The notes under the pieces were generated by a model that was not told the DNA's origin, searched no databases, and saw nothing but the letters and a program-made list of their open reading frames with translations. 44,170 nucleotides of DNA, from NCBI GenBank assembly GCA_963603365.1, contig CAVCMI010000013.1, positions 1-44,170 on the forward strand. The letters are read 5' to 3'. Source of the stretch: F23-D06 sp963603365 (lineage in GTDB: Bacteria; Bacteroidota; Bacteroidia; Bacteroidales; WCHB1-69). Positions 25,431 through 33,679 of the stretch are shown here, piece by piece (positions within the stretch are counted from its first letter, which is position 1; every line of letters starts with the position of its first letter). A program made the translations under genes and the position numbers.

Positions 25431-26315
25431 ATGGCGACTTATCCAGACACCCTTGACAAGATCACGAAAGCTCGGCTCCGGCTGTCGGCATTAGGTTCTG
25501 TGCTCAGCATAGCCTTGTCAATGTTCTTCATCGGGACATTGGGGTTCTTTGCGTTCTTTTCCACACAATATCTGAACGACCTCTCCCGCAAAATCGAAAT
25601 GGAGGTGCTGTTCTATTCTCACGTCAAAGAGGCGGACATCATTGCCATGGAGCAGACCCTAAAGCTAAAGCCCTACATTGCAGCATCACGCGTGTCGTCG
25701 CGAACTGAAAACACCGAAAACGCAAAGAAGATCATCGGCAGCAATTACACAGACATCATTCCTAACCCGCTGAACGCCTCCATCATCATCAATGTGGCGC
25801 CGGCCTATGCCAACACCGACTCGCTCGCCAAAATCTCGCACGAACTTAAGAAAAACGAAATCGTGCAAGATGTGGACTACCCTGACTTCATCGTAAAGTC
25901 GGTGAGCAACAATTTCCACAAAATCCAATGGATCATCCTCGGCGTGTGCGCCGTTTTTGTGATCATCTCTATGCTTCTGATTGCAAACAATATACGGTTG
26001 AACATCTATGCCAAACGTTTCAACATAAAGAGCATGCTGTTAGTAGGAGCGACACCGCGGTTTGTCCGCAAACCTTTCATTGCCAAAGGTTTCGTTCAGG
26101 GCATTTGGGGCGGCATTATCGCCATCCTGCTCATCGGAACGCTCCTCTTCTTCGGGAACAGGGCAATGCCGGAATTCATCGACTTTTCCCAAATGCTCAT
26201 CGTGTCAATCATGTTAGGCGGCGTGCTCGTGTTCAGCATCCTCTTCACGACAGTTACTTCATCTGTATCCGTGAGACGTTACATCCGCATCAACGACGAA
26301 AGACTTTACCTTTAG
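25431..26315 (+). CDS. ftsX: Cell division protein FtsX
   Basis: A 294-residue membrane protein of the FtsX/permease family, partner of the ATPase FtsE in controlling wall hydrolases at the septum. It has one transmembrane helix near residues 22-45, a periplasmic loop (about 48-165) and three helices after residue 168. The conserved NIRLNIYAKRFNIKSMLLVGATPRFVRKPF block is the typical FtsX cytosolic segment. The ATG at 25431 is used; an in-frame ATG at 25410 lies inside the promoter box. FtsE is not in this window, as is common in this phylum, where ftsE lies elsewhere. A 215-base gap follows before DUF3098, larger than usual. Confidence 0.9.
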   Translation: MATYPDTLDKITKARLRLSALGSVLSIALSMFFIGTLGFFAFFSTQYLNDLSRKIEMEVLFYSHVKEADIIAMEQTLKLKPYIAASRVSSRTENTENAKKIIGSNYTDIIPNPLNASIIINVAPAYANTDSLAKISHELKKNEIVQDVDYPDFIVKSVSNNFHKIQWIILGVCAVFVIISMLLIANNIRLNIYAKRFNIKSMLLVGATPRFVRKPFIAKGFVQGIWGGIIAILLIGTLLFFGNRAMPEFIDFSQMLIVSIMLGGVLVFSILFTTVTSSVSVRRYIRINDERLYL

Positions 26316-26530
26316 AACAACGGCCTGACAATGTCTATAAGAATGTGCAATAAAGGAAGAATCGTGAAGCCGGAAGAATTTGCAAAGGTTAACGGCACAT
26401 ATTCTGACACCGGTATCCTTCCTCCTTTTCATGTTTTATGTATGGAACAGAAAACATTCCGGGCACCAAAGTGCCATGCCTGATTATACAACAACAATAG
26501 AAAACAACGACTGAATTATAAACAAGCGAT

Positions 26531-26830
26531 ATGGATATCATCAAAACGAATAAGCATGCAGACGCTTCCGGCAACGAGAACGGCGGACGAAAAGCGCCTC
26601 TTTTCCGCAAGACAAACTACATCCTTATGATTGCCGGTGCGGTTCTTCTGTTCATCGGCTACCTCTGTCTGAGCGGCGGCGCCGTTGAAGACCCGAACAC
26701 CTTTGACGGTGAAATTTTCAACACGCGCCGCACCGTAACGGCCCCCGTACTGCTGTTTCTCGGTCTCTGCACTGAAATAGTGGCCATTATGTGGCATCCC
26801 CGCCAAAAGAAACAACAAAACGTCCAATAA
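26531..26830 (+). CDS. DUF3098 family small membrane protein
   Basis: A 99-residue protein with two transmembrane helices (about 29-50 and 68-88). A basic start (RKAPLFRKTNYILMIAG) places the N-terminus in the cytosol. It matches DUF3098, a family almost confined to Bacteroidota and nearly always located between ftsX and uppP. Function is unknown; the constant neighbourhood suggests a part in division or lipid carrier recycling. It ends 9 bases before uppP. Confidence 0.87.
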   Translation: MDIIKTNKHADASGNENGGRKAPLFRKTNYILMIAGAVLLFIGYLCLSGGAVEDPNTFDGEIFNTRRTVTAPVLLFLGLCTEIVAIMWHPRQKKQQNVQ

Positions 26831-26839
26831 GGTTTCATT

Positions 26840-27634
26840 ATGGAATGGTTTGAAGCGATCATCCTCGGAATAGTCCAAGGACTGACCGAGTTTTTGCCCG
26901 TAAGCAGCAGCGGACACCTCATCATCGGGAAAGAGATTTTAGGGGTGAATGCGGCCGAAAATGTGACTTTTGAGGTGATGGTTCACGCTGCCACCGTATT
27001 GAGTACCATTACGGTGCTGTGGAAAGAGATTGCCGGCCTCGTCAAGGGCTGTTTCAAGTTCAAATGGAACGGTGAGACCCAATACATCTGCAAGATTCTC
27101 GTCTCGACGATCCCCATCTTTATTGTCGGGGTGTTCTTCAAGGATGCCGTGACAAGCCTTTTCGGCGAGGGTCTTGTGCTGGTAGGCTGCATGCTGCTCG
27201 TAACTGCCGTTCTGCTTACCCTCACAAAGTTTGTCAAGTTCAAGGAGAGCAAGCCGCTCTCTTTCGGCAGAGCACTGCTCATCGGCTGTGCACAAGCCGT
27301 AGCCGTGTTGCCCGGGCTTTCGCGCTCCGGAACTACCATCGCCACGGGGCTCCTCGCCGGCATCAAAAAAGAAGAAGTGGCCCAGTTCTCGTTCCTGATG
27401 GTCATCATCCCCATTTTGGGCGAGGCCTTTCTGGAACTCGTAGGCGGCGGATTCTCATTTTCGCAAAGCGGCATCCCTGCTTCCTCGTTGATCCTCGGCT
27501 TCTTTGCCGCCTACATTTCAGGCATGCTCGCCTGTAAATTCATGATCAACCTCGTCAAGAAGGCCAACCTGGCCTGGTTTGCACTCTATTGCGCCGTCGT
27601 CGGCATAATAGCCATCTGCTTCGGTATATGCTAA
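26840..27634 (+). CDS. uppP: Undecaprenyl-diphosphate phosphatase
   Basis: A 264-residue integral membrane enzyme (BacA/UppP) that dephosphorylates undecaprenyl diphosphate so the lipid carrier can be reused in wall synthesis. Both signature motifs are present: QGLTEFLPVSSSGHL near residues 14-28 with its catalytic Glu and Ser cluster, and LPGLSRSGTTIATGLLAGI near residues 155-173 with the catalytic Arg. Several hydrophobic helices and the normal length support an intact gene. The truB start codon lies inside its last codons. Confidence 0.93.
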   Translation: MEWFEAIILGIVQGLTEFLPVSSSGHLIIGKEILGVNAAENVTFEVMVHAATVLSTITVLWKEIAGLVKGCFKFKWNGETQYICKILVSTIPIFIVGVFFKDAVTSLFGEGLVLVGCMLLVTAVLLTLTKFVKFKESKPLSFGRALLIGCAQAVAVLPGLSRSGTTIATGLLAGIKKEEVAQFSFLMVIIPILGEAFLELVGGGFSFSQSGIPASSLILGFFAAYISGMLACKFMINLVKKANLAWFALYCAVVGIIAICFGIC

Positions 27635-28341
27635 AAAAAAGGTTCATCAACTCCGCCTCCTTTTCGCTGCCCGAATTTGACGCGAACCCGGAAGGTGACA
27701 TGTTGCTTTTCGACAAACCTTACAGTTGCACCTCTTTCGACATTGTAGGGAAAGTGCGCAAAAAAGTACAACAGCAAGCGGGCCGGAAAGTAAAAGTTGG
27801 GCATGCAGGCACGTTAGACCCGCTGGCAACAGGACTGCTGATTGTTTGTATTGGAAAGATGACCAAGCAAATTGACACCATACAGGCACAAGAGAAAGAA
27901 TACACGGGCACTTTCACATTAGGGGCCACAACACCCAGTTTTGATCTGGAACATCCTGTTGATGCCACCTATCCTTACAAGCACATCACGGAGGAAATGG
28001 CCGGAAAGGCCGCCCATTCCTTTGTAGGCATCATCTCGCAAATGCCACCCGCCTTCTCGGCCTTGAAAGCAAACGGGCGGAGGGCTTACGAACTTGCCCG
28101 CGAGGGCATTGATGCCGGACTTGCCGCAAAGACCGTCGAAATCTACAGCTTTGACATCACGCGCTTCGCCCTCCCTGAAATTGATTTCCGTATCCGCTGT
28201 TCCAAAGGCACCTACATCCGCTCCGTTGCCCGCGATTTCGGCGCGGCTCTGCAAAGCGGCGCGCACCTTTCGGCACTGAGAAGAACAAAAATCGGGGACT
28301 GCCTCGTGGACAATGCCATCAAGCCTATCCTGCTTGACTGA
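27628..28341 (+). CDS. truB: tRNA pseudouridine-55 synthase
   Basis: A 237-residue RNA-modifying enzyme that makes pseudouridine 55 in the T-loop of tRNAs. The catalytic aspartate is D64 in GHAGTLDPLATGLL. Other family segments are FDKPYSCTSFDIV, QMPPAFSALKANGRRAYELAREG and CSKGTYIRSVARDFG. The ATG at 27628 overlaps the end of uppP by 7 bases, indicating translational coupling. The frame upstream of this ATG only continues inside uppP. The PUA-like C-terminal domain of E. coli TruB is missing, as in most Bacteroidota copies. Confidence 0.93.
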   Translation: MLKKRFINSASFSLPEFDANPEGDMLLFDKPYSCTSFDIVGKVRKKVQQQAGRKVKVGHAGTLDPLATGLLIVCIGKMTKQIDTIQAQEKEYTGTFTLGATTPSFDLEHPVDATYPYKHITEEMAGKAAHSFVGIISQMPPAFSALKANGRRAYELAREGIDAGLAAKTVEIYSFDITRFALPEIDFRIRCSKGTYIRSVARDFGAALQSGAHLSALRRTKIGDCLVDNAIKPILLD

Positions 28342-28390
28342 ACACCGCACACGCCGGAAGCCCCCGAGCAATTTGCCTTTCGGCAAACTG

Positions 28391-30688
28391 TTAGAACCTT
28401 ACACGGATCCCTCCCAGAAAGTTAATCCCTGCTTGAGGATAGTATCCCGCATCAGAATGTCTTTCATAACTGCTATAGTAACTGTACACATAGCCGTTGC
28501 TTTCGTATTTCGTGTTAAACACGTTGTTGACCTGCACGAAGAAATTGATGGATTCCAAAACACTCCTTAGGTCAAGTCTGTATTCAAGTCTCAGGTTCGA
28601 GTAAGTATAGGGTTTCAGGCAATAGGTGTCATTCCCGGAATTGTCCATATACTGTTTTCCTACAAACTTCGTAGAAAAAGTGATGTCGAACTTAGGCAGC
28701 GGCGTGAATGTAAACTCGTTTGCCAGCACAATGCCCGGGGAAAATGAAATTGGCGTGTTCCCTGACTTTTCTTCTATCTGAGTTCCCCCGTCGTAGTTGT
28801 CCACGTATGTCACGAAATCTACAATCCGGTTGCGGCTGAAATTGCCGTTGATGCGCCATTGGAAGAATCTCACCGGCTTGTAGGCCACTGCCAGCTCGAT
28901 GCCGGCGCGGTAACTCTTGTCCACATTCTGCATAATGGATGCGCCGACGTCATTAAGTGCGCCCGTCAGCACCAGTTGATTGTGATAATACATACCATAG
29001 ACTGTCGCATTCACATAAAACTTGCTGTGGTGCATCATATAACTGAATTCCAAGTCATAAAGCGTTTCCGGCACAGGCTTCTTTTCGGTTGGGCCATCGA
29101 TGATATCTGAACGGGTAGGCTCTCTGTTGGCGGTTGAGAAAGAGAGGTCGAAACTGTGTTTCAGCGTTTTCCCTTTATCTAAATAGTAGTGCAAGGCGAT
29201 TTTAGGATTCGTGAAATTCCAGCGGTACTGTTGAGTAATATCCAACATGTTGTCATCGGTGCCGGCAATTCTGTAGTCCAAATTTCGGCACTGAAGTTCA
29301 GCGCGCACCGAAAAACCGTCATAGAGATATTGGACAGACCCGAACAATTTAGTCTGGAACTTGTCGCCGGTGCCATTATACCACTGGTAGTCGTACGGGA
29401 AGTCACACACATAGCCCGGTTCTGACCAGATGACATTGCCGTAGTGTTTGCCTTGGTAATTGTCAACATCGATGCCGGCCTGCCAGCCGAGTTCGCTGTA
29501 CTTGTCGGTTTTGAATTTCACATTGCCCGCATAATCGGTATGGATGCCATAATAATAGTTGTCAAGGTATTTCTGTGTGATGAAATCGCATTTTTTCAGA
29601 GAGTCCGGGAATAGCGCCTGCAGTCCGTACTTTGAAGGTTTCTTGTCATCCTTATACTGCTGGTAATAACCGATGCCGCGGGTAAGGTGGGCAGCCACAT
29701 TAAGGCTATGGTGCACTATGCGGTTGGGATTGTTCCAGTTCTTCACATAGTTGAGTTGGTAATGGGTCTGGCGATAATTGTCTTTCTCGTCGGCATAATA
29801 ACGGCGTTCTCCGTCAGCCGTATAGTACTCGCCGCAGGAGTTATAGGTTCTGTTTGTGGCGAGGGAATCGGCGGGCACGGCATTCCATGCGAGACCCGTA
29901 TGTTCGGTGCCGTGCAGGATGTTGAACTTCAGTGTCCCGTAGTCGCGGTGCCGTTTAAAGTCAAGCAAGCGGTACTGGGCGGTCACAAATGTGGCGTTCA
30001 GCCGAGCCGAGGCGCGGTCGATAAAGCCGTCGCTCCGGATGTCGGAGAATGAAGCCATAGCCGAAAAGCGTTTCCCTATGAGGCCAGTTCCGGCATTGAT
30101 ATTGGTATGCAGCGTGTTAAACGAACCATAGGACACACCGGCTTCGGCAAATGCCTGCTCGGGGATGTTACGGGTACGGAAATCGATGCGTGCACCGTAA
30201 GATATGGCGCCCGGCGAAGTGTTGGCGCCGTTCTGTACTTGCACATCTTCCACATACGACCCAAGGTCTGGCAAGTTGACCAGCCATGAACCTTGCGACT
30301 CTGCATCATTCACGGTGACACCGTTCAGGGTCACGTTGATACGGGTCTGGTCGATGCCCCGGACGCGCATATAGGTGTATCCGATGCCCGTGCCGGCATC
30401 CGAAGTGGTCACCATCGACGGCATCCATTCCAACAGATTGTTCACGCTTCCGTTGCCCTGCAGTTTCTTGATTTGCGGCAGCGAAATCGTCGTGACGTTG
30501 GCAGAAGTGCGCACCGTTGGCGGCGTATATTGGATATAGACATCTTTTAACTTGCCGTGCTGCACAGTATCCTTCTGCGCCAAGGCAGTGAATGTGCTGA
30601 CACTTAAAGCAATTGACAATCCGGCTATCATCCGGAAGCCATTCCGGCCTCTTTTGTGCCGGCTCTGAATTTTGGAACGATTAAACAT
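28391..30688 (-). CDS. TonB-dependent outer-membrane receptor under TPP control (probable thiamin importer)
   Basis: A 765-residue outer-membrane receptor. From the ATG at 30688 it has a basic N-region and a hydrophobic segment ending near TALAQ. A plug domain follows (about residues 35-175), with the typical VNNLLEWMPSMVT, MRVRGIDQTRINVTLNGV and VEDVQVQNGANTSPGA. A long beta-barrel follows, ending in INFLGGIRVRF with a terminal phenylalanine. It lacks the N-terminal carboxypeptidase-like domain of SusC-type receptors. The leader carries a TPP riboswitch (30759-30831), so the cargo is very probably thiamin or a thiamin precursor; TPP-regulated TonB receptors are known in this phylum. No other thiamin gene is adjacent. 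Confidence 0.9.
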   Translation of the reverse strand: MFNRSKIQSRHKRGRNGFRMIAGLSIALSVSTFTALAQKDTVQHGKLKDVYIQYTPPTVRTSANVTTISLPQIKKLQGNGSVNNLLEWMPSMVTTSDAGTGIGYTYMRVRGIDQTRINVTLNGVTVNDAESQGSWLVNLPDLGSYVEDVQVQNGANTSPGAISYGARIDFRTRNIPEQAFAEAGVSYGSFNTLHTNINAGTGLIGKRFSAMASFSDIRSDGFIDRASARLNATFVTAQYRLLDFKRHRDYGTLKFNILHGTEHTGLAWNAVPADSLATNRTYNSCGEYYTADGERRYYADEKDNYRQTHYQLNYVKNWNNPNRIVHHSLNVAAHLTRGIGYYQQYKDDKKPSKYGLQALFPDSLKKCDFITQKYLDNYYYGIHTDYAGNVKFKTDKYSELGWQAGIDVDNYQGKHYGNVIWSEPGYVCDFPYDYQWYNGTGDKFQTKLFGSVQYLYDGFSVRAELQCRNLDYRIAGTDDNMLDITQQYRWNFTNPKIALHYYLDKGKTLKHSFDLSFSTANREPTRSDIIDGPTEKKPVPETLYDLEFSYMMHHSKFYVNATVYGMYYHNQLVLTGALNDVGASIMQNVDKSYRAGIELAVAYKPVRFFQWRINGNFSRNRIVDFVTYVDNYDGGTQIEEKSGNTPISFSPGIVLANEFTFTPLPKFDITFSTKFVGKQYMDNSGNDTYCLKPYTYSNLRLEYRLDLRSVLESINFFVQVNNVFNTKYESNGYVYSYYSSYERHSDAGYYPQAGINFLGGIRVRF

Positions 30689-30689
30689 A

Positions 30690-30739
30690 CCTTTCAGTTT
30701 TTTTAATTTAACATTGATAATTACAAATACTGAAAGAGG
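30690..30739 (-). promoter_or_regulatory. Probable expression platform of the TPP riboswitch
   Basis: On the minus strand CTTTCAGT (plus 30729-30736) can pair perfectly with ACTGAAAG (plus 30691-30698). The second arm contains the only ribosome-binding-like sequence, GAAAGG, 2 bases before the receptor ATG. The 30-base loop between them is nearly pure A/T. The same CTTTCA segment can alternatively pair with TGAAAGGGG at the 5' edge of the aptamer (plus 30823-30831), giving a choice of structures. Confidence 0.5.
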
Positions 30740-30758
30740 AAACTTGAAAATAGTAACT

Positions 30759-30831
30759 GTCATCTCCCTACGGCGGCATTATCCGCATCAGGTTCAACGG
30801 GTCTGTTCTCAGCCTTTCGGCACCCCTTTCA
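30759..30831 (-). promoter_or_regulatory. TPP (thi-box) riboswitch aptamer
   Basis: Read on the minus strand, the order of conserved elements matches the TPP aptamer. GGGGTGCC is followed by CTGAGA (plus 30807-30812), then ACCTGAT (plus 30787-30793), GCGGATAATGCCGC and GTAGGGA (plus 30765-30771). The arms GCGG and CCGC of the P2-P3 helices pair as expected. The closing stem P1 is not obvious by eye. The transcription start predicted from the box at 30841-30848 lies just outside the aptamer, so the riboswitch is the very first structure in the mRNA. Confidence 0.93.
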
Positions 30832-30840
30832 AAACGGCGG

Positions 30841-30867
30841 CAAAAATAGTATTTTTTTGTACTTTTG
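30841..30867. promoter_or_regulatory. Back-to-back promoters for the TonB receptor (-) and the 30898 gene (+)
   Basis: CAAAAATA (30841-30848, TATTTTTG on minus) and TACTTTTG (30860-30867, plus) are separated by 11 bases. The layout and sequence are almost the same as the module at 25387-25412. Confidence 0.65.
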
Positions 30868-30897
30868 CCACCTTGAAGAAAAAATCACGCCGCCATA

Positions 30898-31524
30898 ATG
30901 TTTATGAATGAAAACCTTTTCGTTGACTTCCTGAACAACAGAGAAATATTATGGACTGGCATCAACTTCACGAAAGCCAAGTTCACCAAACAGGGATTTG
31001 ACTTTCCGCAGGAAATCATGCAGCATTATCTCCACGACTGGAATATGCTCATCCTCAATGACCAGAAAAAGTACGACATCCGGATGAGTTTCCGCAAACC
31101 CGTCATGCAATACGACTTGTCGTTAGTGACCAAAGCAAACAAAGGGGTAAAGGTCGGGCAGTTATTGACCAACCACATTGACCTTAAAGACATCCTTTCG
31201 GAAGAAGCGCTTGCGGACTATATGAAAAAGTTTGTCTATCAGCACGAATTCCGTTACGCCCTTACCTTTGTCGTTGAGTCTTTCGATGCGGTCACCAAGA
31301 TGGCTTCCATTTGGGTAGTATTGAGCGTGACGGCAAGCGGCGAGATTGTCTTATGTGAAAAGTTCTTCAAAACCCCGGGCGGGTTCGGGACTCGCAACTA
31401 CTGGGCACGCACTTTCTACAATCTTCTTTACGACATCAAGACATACGCTTTCTTGCGGTGGGAGAACATGGTACAAGGTCATCAGCCCGAAAGCGCATCA
31501 ACATCAAACCCTTCAGACAGTTAA
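30898..31524 (+). CDS. Conserved-looking protein of unknown function
   Basis: A 208-residue soluble protein that I do not recognise. It has no signal peptide, no membrane helix and no obvious motif. Visible features are an aromatic-rich middle (MQHYLHDWNMLILND), a long amphipathic part, a segment EFRYALTFVVESFDAVTKMASIWVV suggesting a beta-sheet core, and GGFGTRNYWARTFYNLLYDI near the end. The C-terminal tail is Ser/Asn-rich and probably disordered. Codon use matches neighbours, and a good promoter lies 31 bases upstream, so it is very likely a real gene. It ends 10 bases before phosphomannomutase and is cotranscribed with it. ATG at 30904 is an alternative start. Confidence 0.75.
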   Translation: MFMNENLFVDFLNNREILWTGINFTKAKFTKQGFDFPQEIMQHYLHDWNMLILNDQKKYDIRMSFRKPVMQYDLSLVTKANKGVKVGQLLTNHIDLKDILSEEALADYMKKFVYQHEFRYALTFVVESFDAVTKMASIWVVLSVTASGEIVLCEKFFKTPGGFGTRNYWARTFYNLLYDIKTYAFLRWENMVQGHQPESASTSNPSDS

Positions 31525-31534
31525 CATTAACACC

Positions 31535-32905
31535 ATGAGTGCATTCAAGGCTTACGATTTCAGAGGTGTCTTCGGAAAAGATTTCGGTCTGGACACCGTT
31601 TACCGTTTCGGTTTCTTTCTGCCGTCACTGCTGAACACTACAAAAGTGCTGGTTGGCAGAGACATGCGCATTTCTACGCCTGCCATGTTCGAGGCTCTTT
31701 CAAAAGGCGTCACCGATGCGGGGGCTGACGTGTTCGATATGGGCATGACAACCACCCCGATGGTTTATTATTTCACGGCAAAGCACCGTTTCAAGGCCTC
31801 TGTGATGATAACGGCTTCGCACAACCCTAAAGAGTACAACGGGATGAAAGTCTCGACCACCGATGCGCAGCCTGTCGGGCTCGACTCGGGGCTCGGCGAA
31901 CTGGAACGGCGCATCCGCGAAGAAACAGTTGTGCCGGCAGCCCTAAAGGGAAGAATCATTGATTACAATGTAAAGGGAGAGTATCTGCGGTTTCTGTCGC
32001 GCTATCATGACGACCTGTCGAACCTGCGCATCGTGATGGACTGCAGCAACGGCATGGCTTCTCTATTGGTGAAAGACATCTACGGGCAAGGGCCGACCTA
32101 TCTTTTTGACACCCCCGACGGGACATTCCCGAACCATGAGGCAAACCCGCTCGAGCCTGAAAACATAAAGCCATTGCAGGCCAAGGTGCGCGAAACCGGC
32201 GCCGATGTCGGTGTCATCTTTGACGGGGACGCCGACCGCGTGATGTTTGTGGACGAGCAAGGCGACTTCATCTCGCCCGACCTGATGATTGCGGTGTTAG
32301 GGCACTATTTCATAGAGGAACAAAACTGCGAGGGGAAAGTCATACAAGACATCCGCACCTCAAAATCGGTAACGGAATACATTGAAGCCATGGGGCGCGA
32401 AGTGGTGATCTGGCGCGTCGGCCGTGCATACGCCGCCAAGAAATTCCGGGAAATCGACGGCGCTTTCGGCGGCGAATTTGCCGGACATTATTATTTCCGC
32501 GACTTCTTCTATTCCGATTCCGCAATGGTGGCCTCGCAAGTGCTGCTGCACATTTTCAGCCGTATGAAGAAAAACGGCATTTCCGTGTCGCAGCTCATCG
32601 GCAAAATCAAGAAATATGCCAACTCTGGCGAAATCAATTACACCATACAGGACAAGAGCGGCGCGATGGAAGCCGTCAGAAGCCACTTCTGCGCCAAAGA
32701 GAAACCCACGGTCTTGATGGACTTCGACGGATACCGCATCGAATTTATGGATTGGTGGTTCAGCATACGCCCCTCCAATACCGAACCTTACTTGCGCCTG
32801 CTTATGGAAGCCCGCAACAAAGAGATGCTCGACGAAAAGATGGCCGAGATGAATGCAGTACTCAAAAATTACTTTTTTGTATCTTTGCGCCCCAATAATG
32901 AATAG
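31535..32905 (+). CDS. manB: Phosphomannomutase/phosphoglucomutase
   Basis: A 456-residue enzyme of the alpha-D-phosphohexomutase family. It interconverts mannose (or glucose) 6- and 1-phosphate for nucleotide-sugar synthesis. The four domain signatures are present: the phosphoserine loop TASHNP with S95, the Mg site DGDADR with D230/D232/D234, the sugar-binding GGEFAGHYYF, and the phosphate-binding RPSNTEP near the end. Start at 31535 is fixed by SAFKAYDFRG, the usual N-terminus. The last ten residues (FFVSLRPNNE) look atypical: their codons contain the sufC promoter, suggesting that the original stop was lost. Confidence 0.92.
   Translation: MSAFKAYDFRGVFGKDFGLDTVYRFGFFLPSLLNTTKVLVGRDMRISTPAMFEALSKGVTDAGADVFDMGMTTTPMVYYFTAKHRFKASVMITASHNPKEYNGMKVSTTDAQPVGLDSGLGELERRIREETVVPAALKGRIIDYNVKGEYLRFLSRYHDDLSNLRIVMDCSNGMASLLVKDIYGQGPTYLFDTPDGTFPNHEANPLEPENIKPLQAKVRETGADVGVIFDGDADRVMFVDEQGDFISPDLMIAVLGHYFIEEQNCEGKVIQDIRTSKSVTEYIEAMGREVVIWRVGRAYAAKKFREIDGAFGGEFAGHYYFRDFFYSDSAMVASQVLLHIFSRMKKNGISVSQLIGKIKKYANSGEINYTIQDKSGAMEAVRSHFCAKEKPTVLMDFDGYRIEFMDWWFSIRPSNTEPYLRLLMEARNKEMLDEKMAEMNAVLKNYFFVSLRPNNE
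32880..32887 (+). promoter_or_regulatory. Promoter of sufC, -7 box TATCTTTG inside manB
   Basis: TATCTTTG followed by CGCC at 32880-32887 lies in the last codons of manB and 28 bases before the sufC start. A TTTTTTG stretch just before it and the AT-rich run from 32860 contrast with the GC-rich codons further upstream. Confidence 0.6.
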
Positions 32906-32914
32906 CCTGTTCTT

Positions 32915-33679
32915 ATGTTGAAAATCGAAAACTTACACGTTTCCATTAAAGGAAAAGAAATCTTGAAAGGCGTGAACTTAGAGGTCAAGCCTGGGGAAGT
33001 GCATGCCATCATGGGACCAAACGGAACCGGGAAAAGCACCTTGGCATCTGTCATTGCCGGGAAAGAAGGCTATGACGTCACAGAAGGCTCCATCTTTTTC
33101 AATGGCAAAAATCTGATGGAACTCTCCGTCGAAGACCGCGCCCGCGAGGGCATTTTCATCGGCTTCCAATACCCCGTTGAAATCCCCGGCGTTAGCATCG
33201 CCAACTTCATGCGCACCGCCGTCAACGAAATACGCCGCTACCGGGGACTCGACCCGCTCAACGGCGCACAGTTCCTCCGCTTGATGAATGAAAAGCAGAA
33301 AGTGGTGGAACTTACTGAAAAACTGAGCAACCGTTCCGTGAACGAAGGCTTCTCCGGCGGCGAGAAAAAAAGGAACGAGATTTTCCAGATGGCCATGCTC
33401 GAGCCTTTGCTCTCTGTTCTCGACGAAACAGACTCCGGGCTTGACATCGATGCCCTCCGCGTGGTGGCTAACGGCGTCAACCAACTGAAAAACAAAGACA
33501 ACGCCACCATCGTCATCACCCACTACCAGCGCCTCCTCGACTATATCGTGCCAGACGTGGTGCATATTCTGTTTGACGGGAAACTGATAAAGTCGGGGCC
33601 AAAAGAACTGGCCATTGAACTGGAAAAACGCGGTTACGACTGGATTAAAGAGGAATACAAACAAGGAAAACTCTCATAG
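32915..33679 (+). CDS. sufC: Fe-S cluster assembly ATPase SufC
   Basis: A 254-residue soluble ABC-type ATPase that powers the SufBCD scaffold for iron-sulfur cluster assembly. Visible motifs are Walker A GPNGTGKST near residue 35, the SufC-specific IFIGFQYPVEIPGVSIANF, the degenerate signature SGGEKKRNE and Walker B LSVLDETDSGLD. It abuts sufD with no gap. SufB, normally the upstream neighbour, is absent and phosphomannomutase takes its place, so the scaffold must be completed by a distant sufB. Confidence 0.94.
   Translation: MLKIENLHVSIKGKEILKGVNLEVKPGEVHAIMGPNGTGKSTLASVIAGKEGYDVTEGSIFFNGKNLMELSVEDRAREGIFIGFQYPVEIPGVSIANFMRTAVNEIRRYRGLDPLNGAQFLRLMNEKQKVVELTEKLSNRSVNEGFSGGEKKRNEIFQMAMLEPLLSVLDETDSGLDIDALRVVANGVNQLKNKDNATIVITHYQRLLDYIVPDVVHILFDGKLIKSGPKELAIELEKRGYDWIKEEYKQGKLS

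Noticed and set aside
26331..26483. 50-codon frame between ftsX and DUF3098
   Set aside because: It is too short to judge by composition, has no recognisable motif and no clear ribosome-binding site; mentioned only as part of the unusual gap.
28372..28387. Small inverted repeat TTTGCC-TTTC-GGCAAA between truB and the TonB receptor
   Set aside because: It lacks a T-run on either strand, so I did not call a terminator although the genes converge there.
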